From the NCBI GenBank assembly GCA_021603905.1, contig BQIU01000003.1:60584-124583 (forward strand): a DNA stretch of 64,000 nt. Direction: 5' to 3'. Positions 36,551 through 45,614 of the stretch are shown in pieces. Every line of letters starts with the position of its first letter. The first letter of the stretch is position 1. This DNA comes from Nitrospirales bacterium (GTDB lineage Bacteria > Nitrospirota > Nitrospiria > Nitrospirales > UBA8639). The notes beneath the pieces were generated by a model. That model made no database searches. It was given only the letters and a program-made list of their open reading frames with translations, and was not told the DNA's origin. The translations under genes and the position numbers were made by a program.

Positions 36551-39025
36551 CTACATTGTCTTCGATTTAGCTTTCACATGGATTCGTTCACGTCGAGCCG
36601 CACGTTTCTCCAGAGATTCAACCATCTTCAGAACTCGTCGACGCCAACTTTCGCTGGAGACGGTTTGACTTTGCACACGTTCTGCCCAGAGAGGAAACGC
36701 CAGTGGGGTGAGTCGTGTCGGCTCTTGAATAGAAATGTTTTGGACAGTAATCCGCTCAAGTATTCTCCGAAGACGTTCTGCCTGAAGTTGATTGTCTACG
36801 ACCTCTTGCCAGGCCTGTTCAAGTAACAAGTTCGTTCCATCGTATTTTTTCAATACATCGTACATGAGGCTACTTGAGGCTTGTAATTGCTTCGTGGATT
36901 TGTTTTTCCCCGGATAACCTTGAAACACGAGACCCGCAATTCTTGCAATGTCACGAAATTGACGACGTGCGAGCTCTGTCGTATTCATACACGCCTTGAG
37001 ATCCTCCTCTAAATGTTGATCAGAAAACGCTGCATGCAATATGGGTTCAGTGATTGGGGGCTTCTCTTGAGAGAGTAATTCAAATCCATAATCGTTGACG
37101 GAGATCTTAAAAGTAATCGGGCATAGACGTGAGAGTCGGTACGCCAACAAGGTGGCAAGCCCCTCATGCGTGAGACGTCCACCGAATGGATAACAAAATA
37201 CACTATGCCCTTCTCGACTTTTAATGTATTCGACTAGCAGAATAGACGGAGCGGGGACTTTCGACCAACGAGCCTGCAACGTCAAAAGATCGTCGATCGC
37301 TCTGATCTCGGGTTCGGAGACATTCGTCGTCTGCGTTTTGCCGAAAAGTGACACCACACTGTCAGCAAGCTCTGTGGTGAGAGGCATACGCCCCCCTTGC
37401 CAGCGTGGAACGGTCCGCTGACCTCGCATTGCTTGTTGGACATATGCCGTCATATCTCTGACCTGCACAAGTCTGACCAGTCGTCCTGCAAATAAAAAAT
37501 TGTCACCCTTGTTGAGTTTAGCAATAAAACTTTCTTCAATATGGCCGAGCATGCCTCCTCGCAACCACCGTACATTCATGGAAGACTGACTCGAAATCGT
37601 GCCAATGCTCATGCGATGATGGGAGGCTATACGTCGGTCTGTGACACGATACAGTCCTTGCTCCACAGTGACTTTTTGATATTGAGGGTAGCCTTGCAGT
37701 GCCTGACCGCCACGAGTAATAAAATCTAACGCCCACTGCCACTGCTCATCACGCATTCCAGAAAATGCAGATGTCGACTCAATTTCCTCGCGCATCGTGG
37801 ACACGGTAAATCCGCTCCCCAACGCCATCGTGACTAAGTGTTGAACTAGCACGTCAAGGCACATCCTTAACGGTTTTTTTGATTCTATCTGACCCTTTTC
37901 TGCGGCAAGACGTGCGGCGGCGATCTCTACCAGCTCGAAGGCATGGGTCGGAACACACTCAATCCTTGAGATCGCGTTTGGAGCGTGTCCGCTTCGACCG
38001 GCTCTTTGAATCAATCGTGCAACACCTTTAGGACTTCCGACTTGTATGACTTGGTCAACAGGACTGAAATCCACCCCAAGATCTAAAGATGAGGTGCATA
38101 CAACGCAGCGTAGCGCTCCAGTGCGTAAGTGTGTCTCGATATGATGGCGCAACGTGTGGTCAATTGAGCCATGATGGAGTTCGACCTCATCAAGCCAGTC
38201 CGGTCGGGCTTTCAGTAAAGCTTCAAACCATTGCTCAGCCTGCGATCGAGTATTTGTAAATACTAAGGAGGTACCCCCTCGCTCGAGTAGGCTAAGCACC
38301 TGAGGTAACAACACAAGGCCCAAATGGCCTCCCCAAGGAAATCGCCCGACGGAACGGGGAAGTAATGCGCGAATCTCGGTAACTTTTGGCGTCACGCCTG
38401 AGATCAATATTCCTTGACGATTCGGTCCGATTAAAGTTTCCATGGCCTGCTTAGTATTGCCTAAAGTCGCGGATAACCCCCAAGTTTGAACGGCAGGGCG
38501 TAACGCTCGCAATCGAGCAAGACAAAGTTCAAGTTGGACACCACGTTTACTGCCAATGAGCTCATGCCACTCATCAACGACAATTGACTGTAGATCCGCA
38601 AACAACTGATTAGTCTCAGCATATGTAAGGAGTAACGACAGACTTTCAGGGGTGGTGATGAGGGCATGCGGCGGAGCACGTCGCTGACGAACTCGTGTCG
38701 AAGCCCCTGTATCGCCCGTTCTCACGTCTACGCGCCAAGCTAATTCAAGCGCATCGACCGCGCACTGAAGATTTTCAGCCGTATCATGGGCCAATGCGCG
38801 CAACGGAGTGATCCAAAGGACTTTAAGGCCTCGACTTGTATCGTGTGCATCAATGGCACGGCTGACCGGACCCAGCCAAACGGCGAGTGACTTCCCACTT
38901 CCCGTTGGTGAGTGAATGAGACCTGACTTTCCTCTCTCGTAGGCCTTCCAAGCCTCACGTTGGAACGGTAAGGGACTCCAAGCATTTTGTTGAAACCACT
39001 GCTTGACGCGTGAAGCCGCAATCAT
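36551..39025 (-). CDS. Ligase-associated Lhr-type DEXH helicase
   Basis: 824 residues. Helicase motif I HSPTGSGKSLAVW, DEWH box VVDEWHELIGSKRG, SATLGN, and motif VI QRAGRSGH; then the Lhr-core domain and the ligase-associated C-terminal part. It is a 3'-5' ssDNA translocase in characterised relatives. It overlaps the ligase stop by four bases and shares the operon with Exo and PdeM. Confidence 0.92.
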   Translation of the reverse strand: MIAASRVKQWFQQNAWSPLPFQREAWKAYERGKSGLIHSPTGSGKSLAVWLGPVSRAIDAHDTSRGLKVLWITPLRALAHDTAENLQCAVDALELAWRVDVRTGDTGASTRVRQRRAPPHALITTPESLSLLLTYAETNQLFADLQSIVVDEWHELIGSKRGVQLELCLARLRALRPAVQTWGLSATLGNTKQAMETLIGPNRQGILISGVTPKVTEIRALLPRSVGRFPWGGHLGLVLLPQVLSLLERGGTSLVFTNTRSQAEQWFEALLKARPDWLDEVELHHGSIDHTLRHHIETHLRTGALRCVVCTSSLDLGVDFSPVDQVIQVGSPKGVARLIQRAGRSGHAPNAISRIECVPTHAFELVEIAAARLAAEKGQIESKKPLRMCLDVLVQHLVTMALGSGFTVSTMREEIESTSAFSGMRDEQWQWALDFITRGGQALQGYPQYQKVTVEQGLYRVTDRRIASHHRMSIGTISSQSSMNVRWLRGGMLGHIEESFIAKLNKGDNFLFAGRLVRLVQVRDMTAYVQQAMRGQRTVPRWQGGRMPLTTELADSVVSLFGKTQTTNVSEPEIRAIDDLLTLQARWSKVPAPSILLVEYIKSREGHSVFCYPFGGRLTHEGLATLLAYRLSRLCPITFKISVNDYGFELLSQEKPPITEPILHAAFSDQHLEEDLKACMNTTELARRQFRDIARIAGLVFQGYPGKNKSTKQLQASSSLMYDVLKKYDGTNLLLEQAWQEVVDNQLQAERLRRILERITVQNISIQEPTRLTPLAFPLWAERVQSQTVSSESWRRRVLKMVESLEKRAARRERIHVKAKSKTM

Positions 39026-40644
39026 TTTAAAACCTGCTGAACCTGAGCTTGTAAGTCAGCAAGGGTATTCGCATCTTTTGCGTTGAGATCACGTCGCCAT
39101 CGCGCAATCCGTGGGAAACGAACAGCGACACCTGATTTATGACGTGTTGAACGATTAAGGCCCTCAAAGGCAAGTTCAAAAACTTGTTCAGGCATCACCG
39201 ACCGCACAGGACCAAAACGTTCGGTTGTGTTTTTTCGAATCCATGAGTCTAATTCATGAATCTCCTGACTATCGAGACCAGAATAGGCCTTGGCGATCGG
39301 GACTAGTTTATCATCACGCCAGACGGCGAACGTATAGTCAGTGTATAAATTGGCACGTCGACCATGACCAGGTTGTGCATAGAGCATGACCGCATCGACA
39401 GTGAACGGAGTCACCTTCCACTTCCACCATTGGCCCCGTCGTCGACCCGTTTCATACATAGCCTTTCGATGTTTCAGCATCAAACCCTCAACCCGGCGTT
39501 CACGAGATTGTTCACGGTGAGAGGCCGCATTCTCCCAACTCGATATGGGAAGCAATGGCGAAACCTTCAAAAGAGGATGACCCGGTGGGCAAGCCTCCTC
39601 GAGTAACGCTCGACGTTCTTCGGTCGATGTTTCACGGATGTCCTTGTTACCAGACTCAATCAGATCATAGGCCATGAAACAGATCGGTATCTCTCGTAAC
39701 ATTTTTGGGCTGACATGTTTGCGATTAATACGACGTTGTAATGATGTAAATTCCATGACGCCTGTGTCTTCTGACCACGCAAGTATTTCTCCATCGAGAA
39801 CGGTGCCATCGGGTAATACCGCGCAAGCGTCGCGTACCTCGGGAAAGTGCTCCGTGACCAGTTCCTCTCCGCGAGTCCAGATGAAACATTCTCCCTGACG
39901 ACGCACAACCTGGGCACGAATACCATCCCACTTCCACTCAATGTTCCAATCTTGTATGTCACCCAATTGTTCGCTTATAGCTTTCACCGTCACTCCCTGA
40001 TCGAGTGCACTCGCCAAACAGAATGGATAGGGTTGCGAGAAATGCGTCTGACTAATTTCTGAATCGATAAGCCCTTGATAGAATTCTTTCGTTGGTTGCC
40101 AGTGGCCCGTCATGCGATGCAGGATAACTGAGGACGGTAATCCCGCATATTCCGCAACGGCTCGGGCAACAAGAAGTTGTGATACGCCGACTCGGAACGA
40201 GCCGGTTAACAGTTTCGTCACCAAATAGTTCATGTCATAATCCAAACGACCCCACCAGCCCATAATTTGAAGGCGTTGCTCTTCAAGTGATTGATCGCGA
40301 AGCGCTAATATCTCGTGATGCATCCACTCAGACAGGCGGCGGTCAGCAAACGCATCCTGCCGACCAATTGAGTCAGTCAAGAGAGCAGCTGTTTCGGCCA
40401 AATCACCCACATTGGCATACACCTCTTCAACCAACCATGCTGGAAGCTTTGAGGATTCGATCATCCATTGTCGTAGATTTGCAGCCCCCACCAATCGCTT
40501 GATTCGTCGACCCGATAAGAGGTACAGCGCCCAGGCTGAATCCTCTGCATCCGCAGCATCGAAATACTGTCGCATCACTGCAATCTTCCTCTTCGTAGAA
40601 GTAGTGTGATCAAGATCTCGATATAGCTTGGCAAATCGTTTCAT
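39022..40644 (-). CDS. ATP-dependent DNA ligase (repair-cassette type)
   Basis: 540 residues. N-terminal helical domain, then the nucleotidyltransferase domain with the adenylated Lys in WNIEWKWDGIRAQ, DGEILAW, VEGLMLKHR and the WWKWKVTPF motif, and a C-terminal OB domain. It overlaps both neighbours by four bases. It seals nicks in repair, distinct from the NAD ligase used in replication. Confidence 0.92.
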   Translation of the reverse strand: MKRFAKLYRDLDHTTSTKRKIAVMRQYFDAADAEDSAWALYLLSGRRIKRLVGAANLRQWMIESSKLPAWLVEEVYANVGDLAETAALLTDSIGRQDAFADRRLSEWMHHEILALRDQSLEEQRLQIMGWWGRLDYDMNYLVTKLLTGSFRVGVSQLLVARAVAEYAGLPSSVILHRMTGHWQPTKEFYQGLIDSEISQTHFSQPYPFCLASALDQGVTVKAISEQLGDIQDWNIEWKWDGIRAQVVRRQGECFIWTRGEELVTEHFPEVRDACAVLPDGTVLDGEILAWSEDTGVMEFTSLQRRINRKHVSPKMLREIPICFMAYDLIESGNKDIRETSTEERRALLEEACPPGHPLLKVSPLLPISSWENAASHREQSRERRVEGLMLKHRKAMYETGRRRGQWWKWKVTPFTVDAVMLYAQPGHGRRANLYTDYTFAVWRDDKLVPIAKAYSGLDSQEIHELDSWIRKNTTERFGPVRSVMPEQVFELAFEGLNRSTRHKSGVAVRFPRIARWRRDLNAKDANTLADLQAQVQQVLK

Positions 40645-41663
40645 TCGGGATCAGATTCCATTTCAGCAAAAGGAGCGCCCAACCCCTCAGCATGCACTCC
40701 CTGCTCACATAAATACCGAACCAAAATATCAGAATATCCATGGTGAAGTTGTATGTGACGCGCTTGGCTCTCAGAAAGGGTTTGTAATAACGATGGCCAA
40801 TCGGCATGATCAGAGAGCACAAAACCTCGATCGTAACCACGTCGTCGACGTTGACCTCGTACTCGCATCCAGCCCGAACAGAAGCCAGTTTGCGCCCGCT
40901 TAAAACGACGCATCCATAGAGAGCCGGCGGCACTAGGAGGAGCAATGATCATTTCACCGGAGTAATCGTGTTTCGTCTGTAAATCAACCTTGGACGTGGG
41001 CAGCATTTGAACGCCTGCCTCTCGATAGATCTCTGTGATGGGCACAACAGCTCCATGCAGCAAAACACTGCGATCGGTCAGGCTGGCAAGCTCCGCCAAC
41101 ACACGCTGCGCCTTGCCAAGTGCATAGCAAAACAATACCGATACCTGCTGCTCTGAAATATTTTTCTCCCACCACCTGAGAATCTCTAGGGCGACGTCCC
41201 TTGCAGGTTTCCATCGATAGATCGGAAGCGCAAACGTGGCTTCGCTGATCAATGTGTCGCAGGGTACAACTTCGAACGGGGCACAAGTTGGATCATGATC
41301 ACGTTTGAAGTCTCCGGTCACGACCCAGACCTCTCCGTTGGCTTCAACCCTGATTTGTGCTGAACCAAGAATATGTCCTGCAGGATGAAAACTTACCTTT
41401 GTCGTGCCGAGGGTGATTGTGTCACCATAATCTGTCAAAGTTAAATCAATGTCACAACCCAAACGCTTACGCAAAATCGGCTCAGACATCGAGGTCGCGT
41501 AATAGAAGTTCGAAACACCACGTGCGTGATCGGAATGTCCATGAGTAATCACTGCATGTTGAACCGGCCCTCTGACTGGATCAATATAAAAATTACCTTC
41601 TTCACAAAATAGACCGCAATCGGTCATGCGAATAAGTGGATGGGAAGCATGAGAAATTTTCAT
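40641..41663 (-). CDS. Ligase-associated DNA exonuclease (metallo-beta-lactamase/beta-CASP type)
   Basis: 340 residues with the metal motif VITHGHSDHARG, the later histidine in FHPAGHILGSAQI, DFKRDHDPT, and SDHADWPSLLQTL near the C-terminus, as in Artemis/Pso2-like nucleases. First gene of the Exo-Lig-Lhr-Pde order on the minus strand. It probably resects or cleans damaged DNA ends. Confidence 0.92.
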   Translation of the reverse strand: MKISHASHPLIRMTDCGLFCEEGNFYIDPVRGPVQHAVITHGHSDHARGVSNFYYATSMSEPILRKRLGCDIDLTLTDYGDTITLGTTKVSFHPAGHILGSAQIRVEANGEVWVVTGDFKRDHDPTCAPFEVVPCDTLISEATFALPIYRWKPARDVALEILRWWEKNISEQQVSVLFCYALGKAQRVLAELASLTDRSVLLHGAVVPITEIYREAGVQMLPTSKVDLQTKHDYSGEMIIAPPSAAGSLWMRRFKRAQTGFCSGWMRVRGQRRRRGYDRGFVLSDHADWPSLLQTLSESQARHIQLHHGYSDILVRYLCEQGVHAEGLGAPFAEMESDPE

Positions 41664-41697
41664 TATACAATTTTCTTCTTCAAGACCTGGTGACGTT

Positions 41698-43167
41698 TCA
41701 GCTAGAGGAACGAGTGCTTAACGCTTCGTTGACAATACCTTGTAACATTCCAGGGAATATCAATTGATGGGCGGGATAGGTGACATACCAATAGACGAGT
41801 CCAAGCACTCCCAGCGGATCAAAGATAGCAGTTTGTCGAATCGTGGAACCTTGATCCTTTTTTTGGACTTCAAATTCTAACCACGCTCGACCAGGCAATT
41901 TCATCTCTGCTCTTAAGCGCAAGCACTTGTTAGGTTCGACACATTCCACTCTCCACCAATCAATCGTGTCCCCAATGCTTACCCATTCAGGATCGCGACG
42001 ACCTCGACGAATCCCTACCCCCCCAACTAACAAATCCATAAACCCTCTCAGCCGCCAAAGATAACCGGCATAATAATAACCTGTCCGTCCTCCAATCCTT
42101 CGAATGGGGACAAACGCCTCTTCTGGGGATACATCTACGTAAGCTTCTCGCGTATCCACCAAGCGATTTCCAAATCGCATCGGTCTTCCATCGTCCTTTA
42201 ATCCTCCAGCTGATGTGGCATCCGACCAACGGGTGGCCGCAATCGCTTGGTCTTCGTTGCGTAATGCAGAAGCTATAGCCTCGCTCACATCTCGCGGACG
42301 GACGTGAAAGCGTCGCAAGGCAGAGTCATCTTTCACGACCGTAGGGAAACGAATACCATCAATGAGTTTCCGTCCTACACGCGCATAGACAGGCGTCACG
42401 AGTCCTAACCACCAACTAGACAGCTGAGGAGTCAGGAAGGGAACAGGTATCATGACACGCCGCAACCCTCGTTGCCGTGCATATTCCTTCATGAGATCAC
42501 CATAAGAAACCTGATCAGTTCCACCGATTTCGAAGATAGCATGACCTTCTACGTCGACGTCCAAACCGGCCATCAGATACTGAAGGAGATCACCGATGGC
42601 GATGGGTTGGGTTAGAACAGAAACCCAGCGAGGCGTGATCATCAAGGGCAACCGCTCCACTAGCGCTCGCACCATCTCGAAGGAAAGACTTCCCGAACCA
42701 ATGACGACAGAAGCTCGAAATTCAATCACTTGAACATTGAATGTGCGTAACTCCTCCCCGACGCGATGACGACTTCGTAAATGAGCGGATAATTCCGTTC
42801 GATCATCGCCAAGCCCCCCCAGATAGATAATTCGACGAACACCAGCACGCTCAGCGGTTCTCCCGAAATTTTTAGCGGCTTGACCTTCTTCTGCTTCAAA
42901 GGATTCACCAGTCCCCATGGAATGGACAAGATAGTAGGCTGTATGAATTCCATCCATGGCAGGAGCCAACGATTGGGGTTTTAATAGATCAGCCTTTATA
43001 CACTCACAGCGTTCACCGACTCGAGCGCGTGCGTACTCAAGATTTCGAGCCAAACATCTGACCGTACATTCATGTCGTAATAGCTCTCCGACCAGCCGTC
43101 CGCCTATATAGCCTGTAACTCCCGTAAGGAGAATACGGTTTTCATGATTCAATTGACTCATTTCCAT
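41698..43167 (-). CDS. NAD(P)-binding SDR-like protein with DUF2867 domain
   Basis: 489 residues. N-terminal Rossmann domain (ILLTGVTGYIGGRLVGELL, YYLVHSMG, RIIYLGGLG) resembling atypical epimerases, about residues 1-290, and a C-terminal DUF2867 region (about 335-480, VDVSPEEAFVPIRRIGGRTGYYYA; FDPLGVLGLVYWY). Substrate unknown; the family sits in photolyase and CarH neighbourhoods in several bacteria, which fits here. It ends 35 bases before the Exo start, so it may be the head of the same minus-strand transcript. Confidence 0.85.
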   Translation of the reverse strand: MEMSQLNHENRILLTGVTGYIGGRLVGELLRHECTVRCLARNLEYARARVGERCECIKADLLKPQSLAPAMDGIHTAYYLVHSMGTGESFEAEEGQAAKNFGRTAERAGVRRIIYLGGLGDDRTELSAHLRSRHRVGEELRTFNVQVIEFRASVVIGSGSLSFEMVRALVERLPLMITPRWVSVLTQPIAIGDLLQYLMAGLDVDVEGHAIFEIGGTDQVSYGDLMKEYARQRGLRRVMIPVPFLTPQLSSWWLGLVTPVYARVGRKLIDGIRFPTVVKDDSALRRFHVRPRDVSEAIASALRNEDQAIAATRWSDATSAGGLKDDGRPMRFGNRLVDTREAYVDVSPEEAFVPIRRIGGRTGYYYAGYLWRLRGFMDLLVGGVGIRRGRRDPEWVSIGDTIDWWRVECVEPNKCLRLRAEMKLPGRAWLEFEVQKKDQGSTIRQTAIFDPLGVLGLVYWYVTYPAHQLIFPGMLQGIVNEALSTRSSS

Positions 43168-43373
43168 ATCCTGTATTATTCATCATATAGCGTAAGGTGA
43201 AAACAAATTTATAAAAGATTCGATTCGTCGCCTAATTCGATGGTGCTGAGAGAGGCTCGATCGGCTGAAAAAAAATTCGAGATACATGCTCTAGACAATG
43301 ACTTTCAAAAATAATCCAACCGCTGGATAGTTAATCAGGAATCAGCTCTGTTGTTCTCTGCTGCTTCAACTTA

Positions 43374-44273
43374 TTAATGAGTCAGCGTCAACAACCGAAT
43401 TTCTAAGTCTTTGAGGCTTCGAAATACGGAAAGCTTTTCTTTTTCAAAGATGGACTCATAGGCAACCGCCCCTTTGCCGCCAACGCCGACATGACTGGTA
43501 GACCTCAACTGCTCTGAAAGCATACGCGCCAACCGCTCAGCCTCTTCCTCTGAAGAAACGAGAGTGAGTGAAAATAACATCAAGGACGGAGAAAGACCTG
43601 CGCAATATTTTTTTAAACCATCGATCGGCATGCGATGTCCGAGATAGGACGTCCGACATCCACGCGCGGCACACATATACGCGACCGACTGCGCGCCGAT
43701 ATCATGCATCTCACTTTCCGGGCAGGATACGACGATCACCGGTCCTTGCTCGACAACCCGTAATTGATTCATCGCAGAAGAAACTTTCTGCTTAATAAGA
43801 TTTGAAACGTAGTGTTCTTGAGCGACACTGATCACCCCCTCATGCCACAAATCGCCAACTCGCTCAAGGAGAGGAAACAGAAATCGTTGCAACGCTTCTT
43901 CAAACGGTATGACGGCTAATGCACCGTTGAGCTTTCGTTCAAATATATTCTGCTCATAATGTTGAATAGCACTCGTCAGCTCCTGGACTAATTGCTCAGT
44001 CGGAGCTTCTATTTGGATCGTCTCTATCGACGAAACGTTTGAGCGTTTGATCAATTCCTCCCGACCCAATTCGGCTAGAGTTCCGATAGAAAACCCTTTA
44101 TCGACCTCCCTCTTTAAGTAGCGGAAGAACCGCACATCTTCGTCCGTATACTGTCGATAACGGTTTTTCCCACGACTTGGGGAGACAAGGTCATACCGTT
44201 TTTCCCAAGCGCGGATCACATGTGGAGTGAGACCAGTGAGTTTTGAAAATCTGTGAATCCTGTAAGTAGGCAT
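43374..44273 (-). CDS. CarH/LitR-type MerR regulator with B12 photosensory domain (copy 1)
   Basis: 299 residues from ATG 44273. MerR DNA-binding domain (about 1-70, THVIRAWEKRY-like with SRGKNRYRQYTDEDVRF), four-helix cap with the Wx9EH motif (W143, E153, H154; LWHEGVISVAQEHY), then the B12-binding domain with EMHDIG, whose H190 is the probable lower ligand, 36 residues after the cap His (35 in Thermus CarH). In the known mechanism AdoCbl-bound protein represses in the dark and is released by light. Divergent from the zinc-ribbon gene; a putative operator overlaps its own promoter, indicating autoregulation. Confidence 0.88.
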   Translation of the reverse strand: MPTYRIHRFSKLTGLTPHVIRAWEKRYDLVSPSRGKNRYRQYTDEDVRFFRYLKREVDKGFSIGTLAELGREELIKRSNVSSIETIQIEAPTEQLVQELTSAIQHYEQNIFERKLNGALAVIPFEEALQRFLFPLLERVGDLWHEGVISVAQEHYVSNLIKQKVSSAMNQLRVVEQGPVIVVSCPESEMHDIGAQSVAYMCAARGCRTSYLGHRMPIDGLKKYCAGLSPSLMLFSLTLVSSEEEAERLARMLSEQLRSTSHVGVGGKGAVAYESIFEKEKLSVFRSLKDLEIRLLTLTH

Positions 44274-44291
44274 GAACAATAACTATCATTA

Positions 44292-44308
44292 TGTCTAATG
44301 TATGTCAA
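44292..44308 (+). promoter_or_regulatory. Putative CarH operator A (carH side)
   Basis: TGTCTA-ATGTA-TGTCAA, two 11-bp direct repeats. On the minus strand, TTGACA overlapping its end (about 44304-44309) is a plausible -35 of the carH promoter, so occupation would block that gene. It forms a perfect 15-bp inverted repeat with operator B, centres about 68 bases apart. Confidence 0.65.
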
Positions 44309-44327
44309 AAAAATAATCTTAAAACCA

Positions 44328-44357
44328 TTGACAAACTATATCAGTTAATACTATCCT
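44328..44357 (+). promoter_or_regulatory. Predicted sigma-70-type promoter of the zinc-ribbon gene
   Basis: TTGACA (44328-44333) and TATCCT (44352-44357) with an 18-base spacer, about 40 bases before ATG 44397. Operator B begins at the -10 box and covers the probable start site. Confidence 0.55.
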
Positions 44358-44374
44358 TAGACATACATTAGACA
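44358..44374 (-). promoter_or_regulatory. Putative CarH operator B (zinc-ribbon side)
   Basis: Read on the minus strand, TGTCTA-ATGTA-TGTCTA: two exact copies of TGTCTA 11 bases apart, with a third weaker unit on the upstream side (TTGCTTATGTT). Tandem 11-bp repeats are the known operator geometry of Thermus CarH. It overlaps the predicted forward promoter from its -10 box on. Confidence 0.65.
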
Positions 44375-44396
44375 AACATAAGCAAAGGAGTTAATC

Positions 44397-44768
44397 ATGA
44401 TTGATCACCTGTCGACATCTCAGACGGCAGAGAAAGACAAGGCCGTTTCTACGATGAACAAAACACTGCACAACGGGCATTGTCACCGCTGTGGCGGGCT
44501 CATGATTAATGATCACTGCCTAGATGTGTTGAGTGATTCTGGAGAAGTCCAAGTTCAAGTACTAAGATGCTGTGCCTGTGGCGAATTGATTGATCCCACC
44601 ATCTTGCGAAACCGCCTGGGGATTCGGCACCAATCGACCAGGCAAGAAGGACAAACCCAAAACCATTCTAAAGATTTTATTGGCTCGGCCTCTGACGATG
44701 CATTAATGAGGGAACCCATCCATACATGGTATGACGCAGTCATCCAGAAAAGGAATAAAACGAGTTAG
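44397..44768 (+). CDS. Small zinc-ribbon-like protein
   Basis: 123 residues. Two cysteine pairs, CHRCGGLM (with the preceding His) and RCCACGELIDPTIL, suggest one zinc ribbon at about residues 28-65; the tail is polar and probably disordered. AAAGGAG lies just before ATG 44397. It is the first gene controlled by the CarH-side promoter; role unknown, perhaps a small regulator or adaptor. Confidence 0.7.
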   Translation: MIDHLSTSQTAEKDKAVSTMNKTLHNGHCHRCGGLMINDHCLDVLSDSGEVQVQVLRCCACGELIDPTILRNRLGIRHQSTRQEGQTQNHSKDFIGSASDDALMREPIHTWYDAVIQKRNKTS

Positions 44769-44926
44769 GTCAACTAGTGGCTCACTCCACAGGAGCATAC
44801 GACATACGAGCAGTGCATTTGTACACTAAACATTTCCTTGATCATGATGTAATTAATTTCAGGTGGTCTACAAGAGGCTTCAACCAAAGCAGTTTATTAC
44901 ATGAATTATTCACCGAGTTCAGTCCT

Positions 44927-45472
44927 ATGAAAAAAATTAAAATATCATCATATCATTTGGCAATCACCGTGCAGTTTGCGTTATATTTAACGTGCTTCAG
45001 CATTCTTTTGACAGGCTGCAATCCATCGGGAGGTTCACCGCACCGTCCCACCTTCGATGTCCCGTTGGAATACGCCGATAAGCATATGCCTGAGGGATGG
45101 TGGAATGACGCAAAGATTCTGTCGGAAGGACGTCTCTTGTACCAGGGAGTCATAAAATCTTTCGTCAACTGTGCCGAGTGTCATGGGATGAATGGCAAGC
45201 CTACCAAAAGAGGCGCTACTGATTTGACGGTCGAACGACATGTCCGAAGATTTTCAGACTCTTACTGGTACTGGAGAATATCTGAGGGTGTTCCCATGAC
45301 ATCCATGAAGTCATGGGCAGACAAGTTGAGCGAGCCAGAGATATGGAAAATTGTCGCTTATCAACGTAATTTCGGTTTGAAGGGTCTAATTTATGATCCG
45401 ACTAAAGACCGATGGATCGATCCCGCTAGTCGAGGCGAAGATCAACAGAAGAAATCGGAGCAAAAACTGTAA
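44927..45472 (+). CDS. Monohaem c-type cytochrome lipoprotein (copy 3)
   Basis: 181 residues from ATG 44927, which directly opens a signal peptide ending ILLTGC; the frame runs back to 44777 but that extension is not protein-like. Haem site CAECH, with the family blocks KHMPEGWWNDAKILSEGRLLYQG, GMNGKPTKRGATDL, WRISEGVPMTSMKSWADKLSEPEIWKIVAY and FGLKGLIYDP. It is most like copy 2. It follows the zinc-ribbon gene and precedes the SUMF genes, so it may be light-regulated through operator B (inference). Confidence 0.83.
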   Translation: MKKIKISSYHLAITVQFALYLTCFSILLTGCNPSGGSPHRPTFDVPLEYADKHMPEGWWNDAKILSEGRLLYQGVIKSFVNCAECHGMNGKPTKRGATDLTVERHVRRFSDSYWYWRISEGVPMTSMKSWADKLSEPEIWKIVAYQRNFGLKGLIYDPTKDRWIDPASRGEDQQKKSEQKL

Positions 45473-45614
45473 CATCACCAAATCAAGAGGGAAGGAGAAA
45501 GTCTGTTTCCTTAGCTTCGCGAGTCAGCATACTGGGCCGGCGGACCATGCTGAAATTTCGTAACGTCCTAAACTTCAATCACCAATGACCTATTAACCCG
45601 GGAGGTATTCTACA

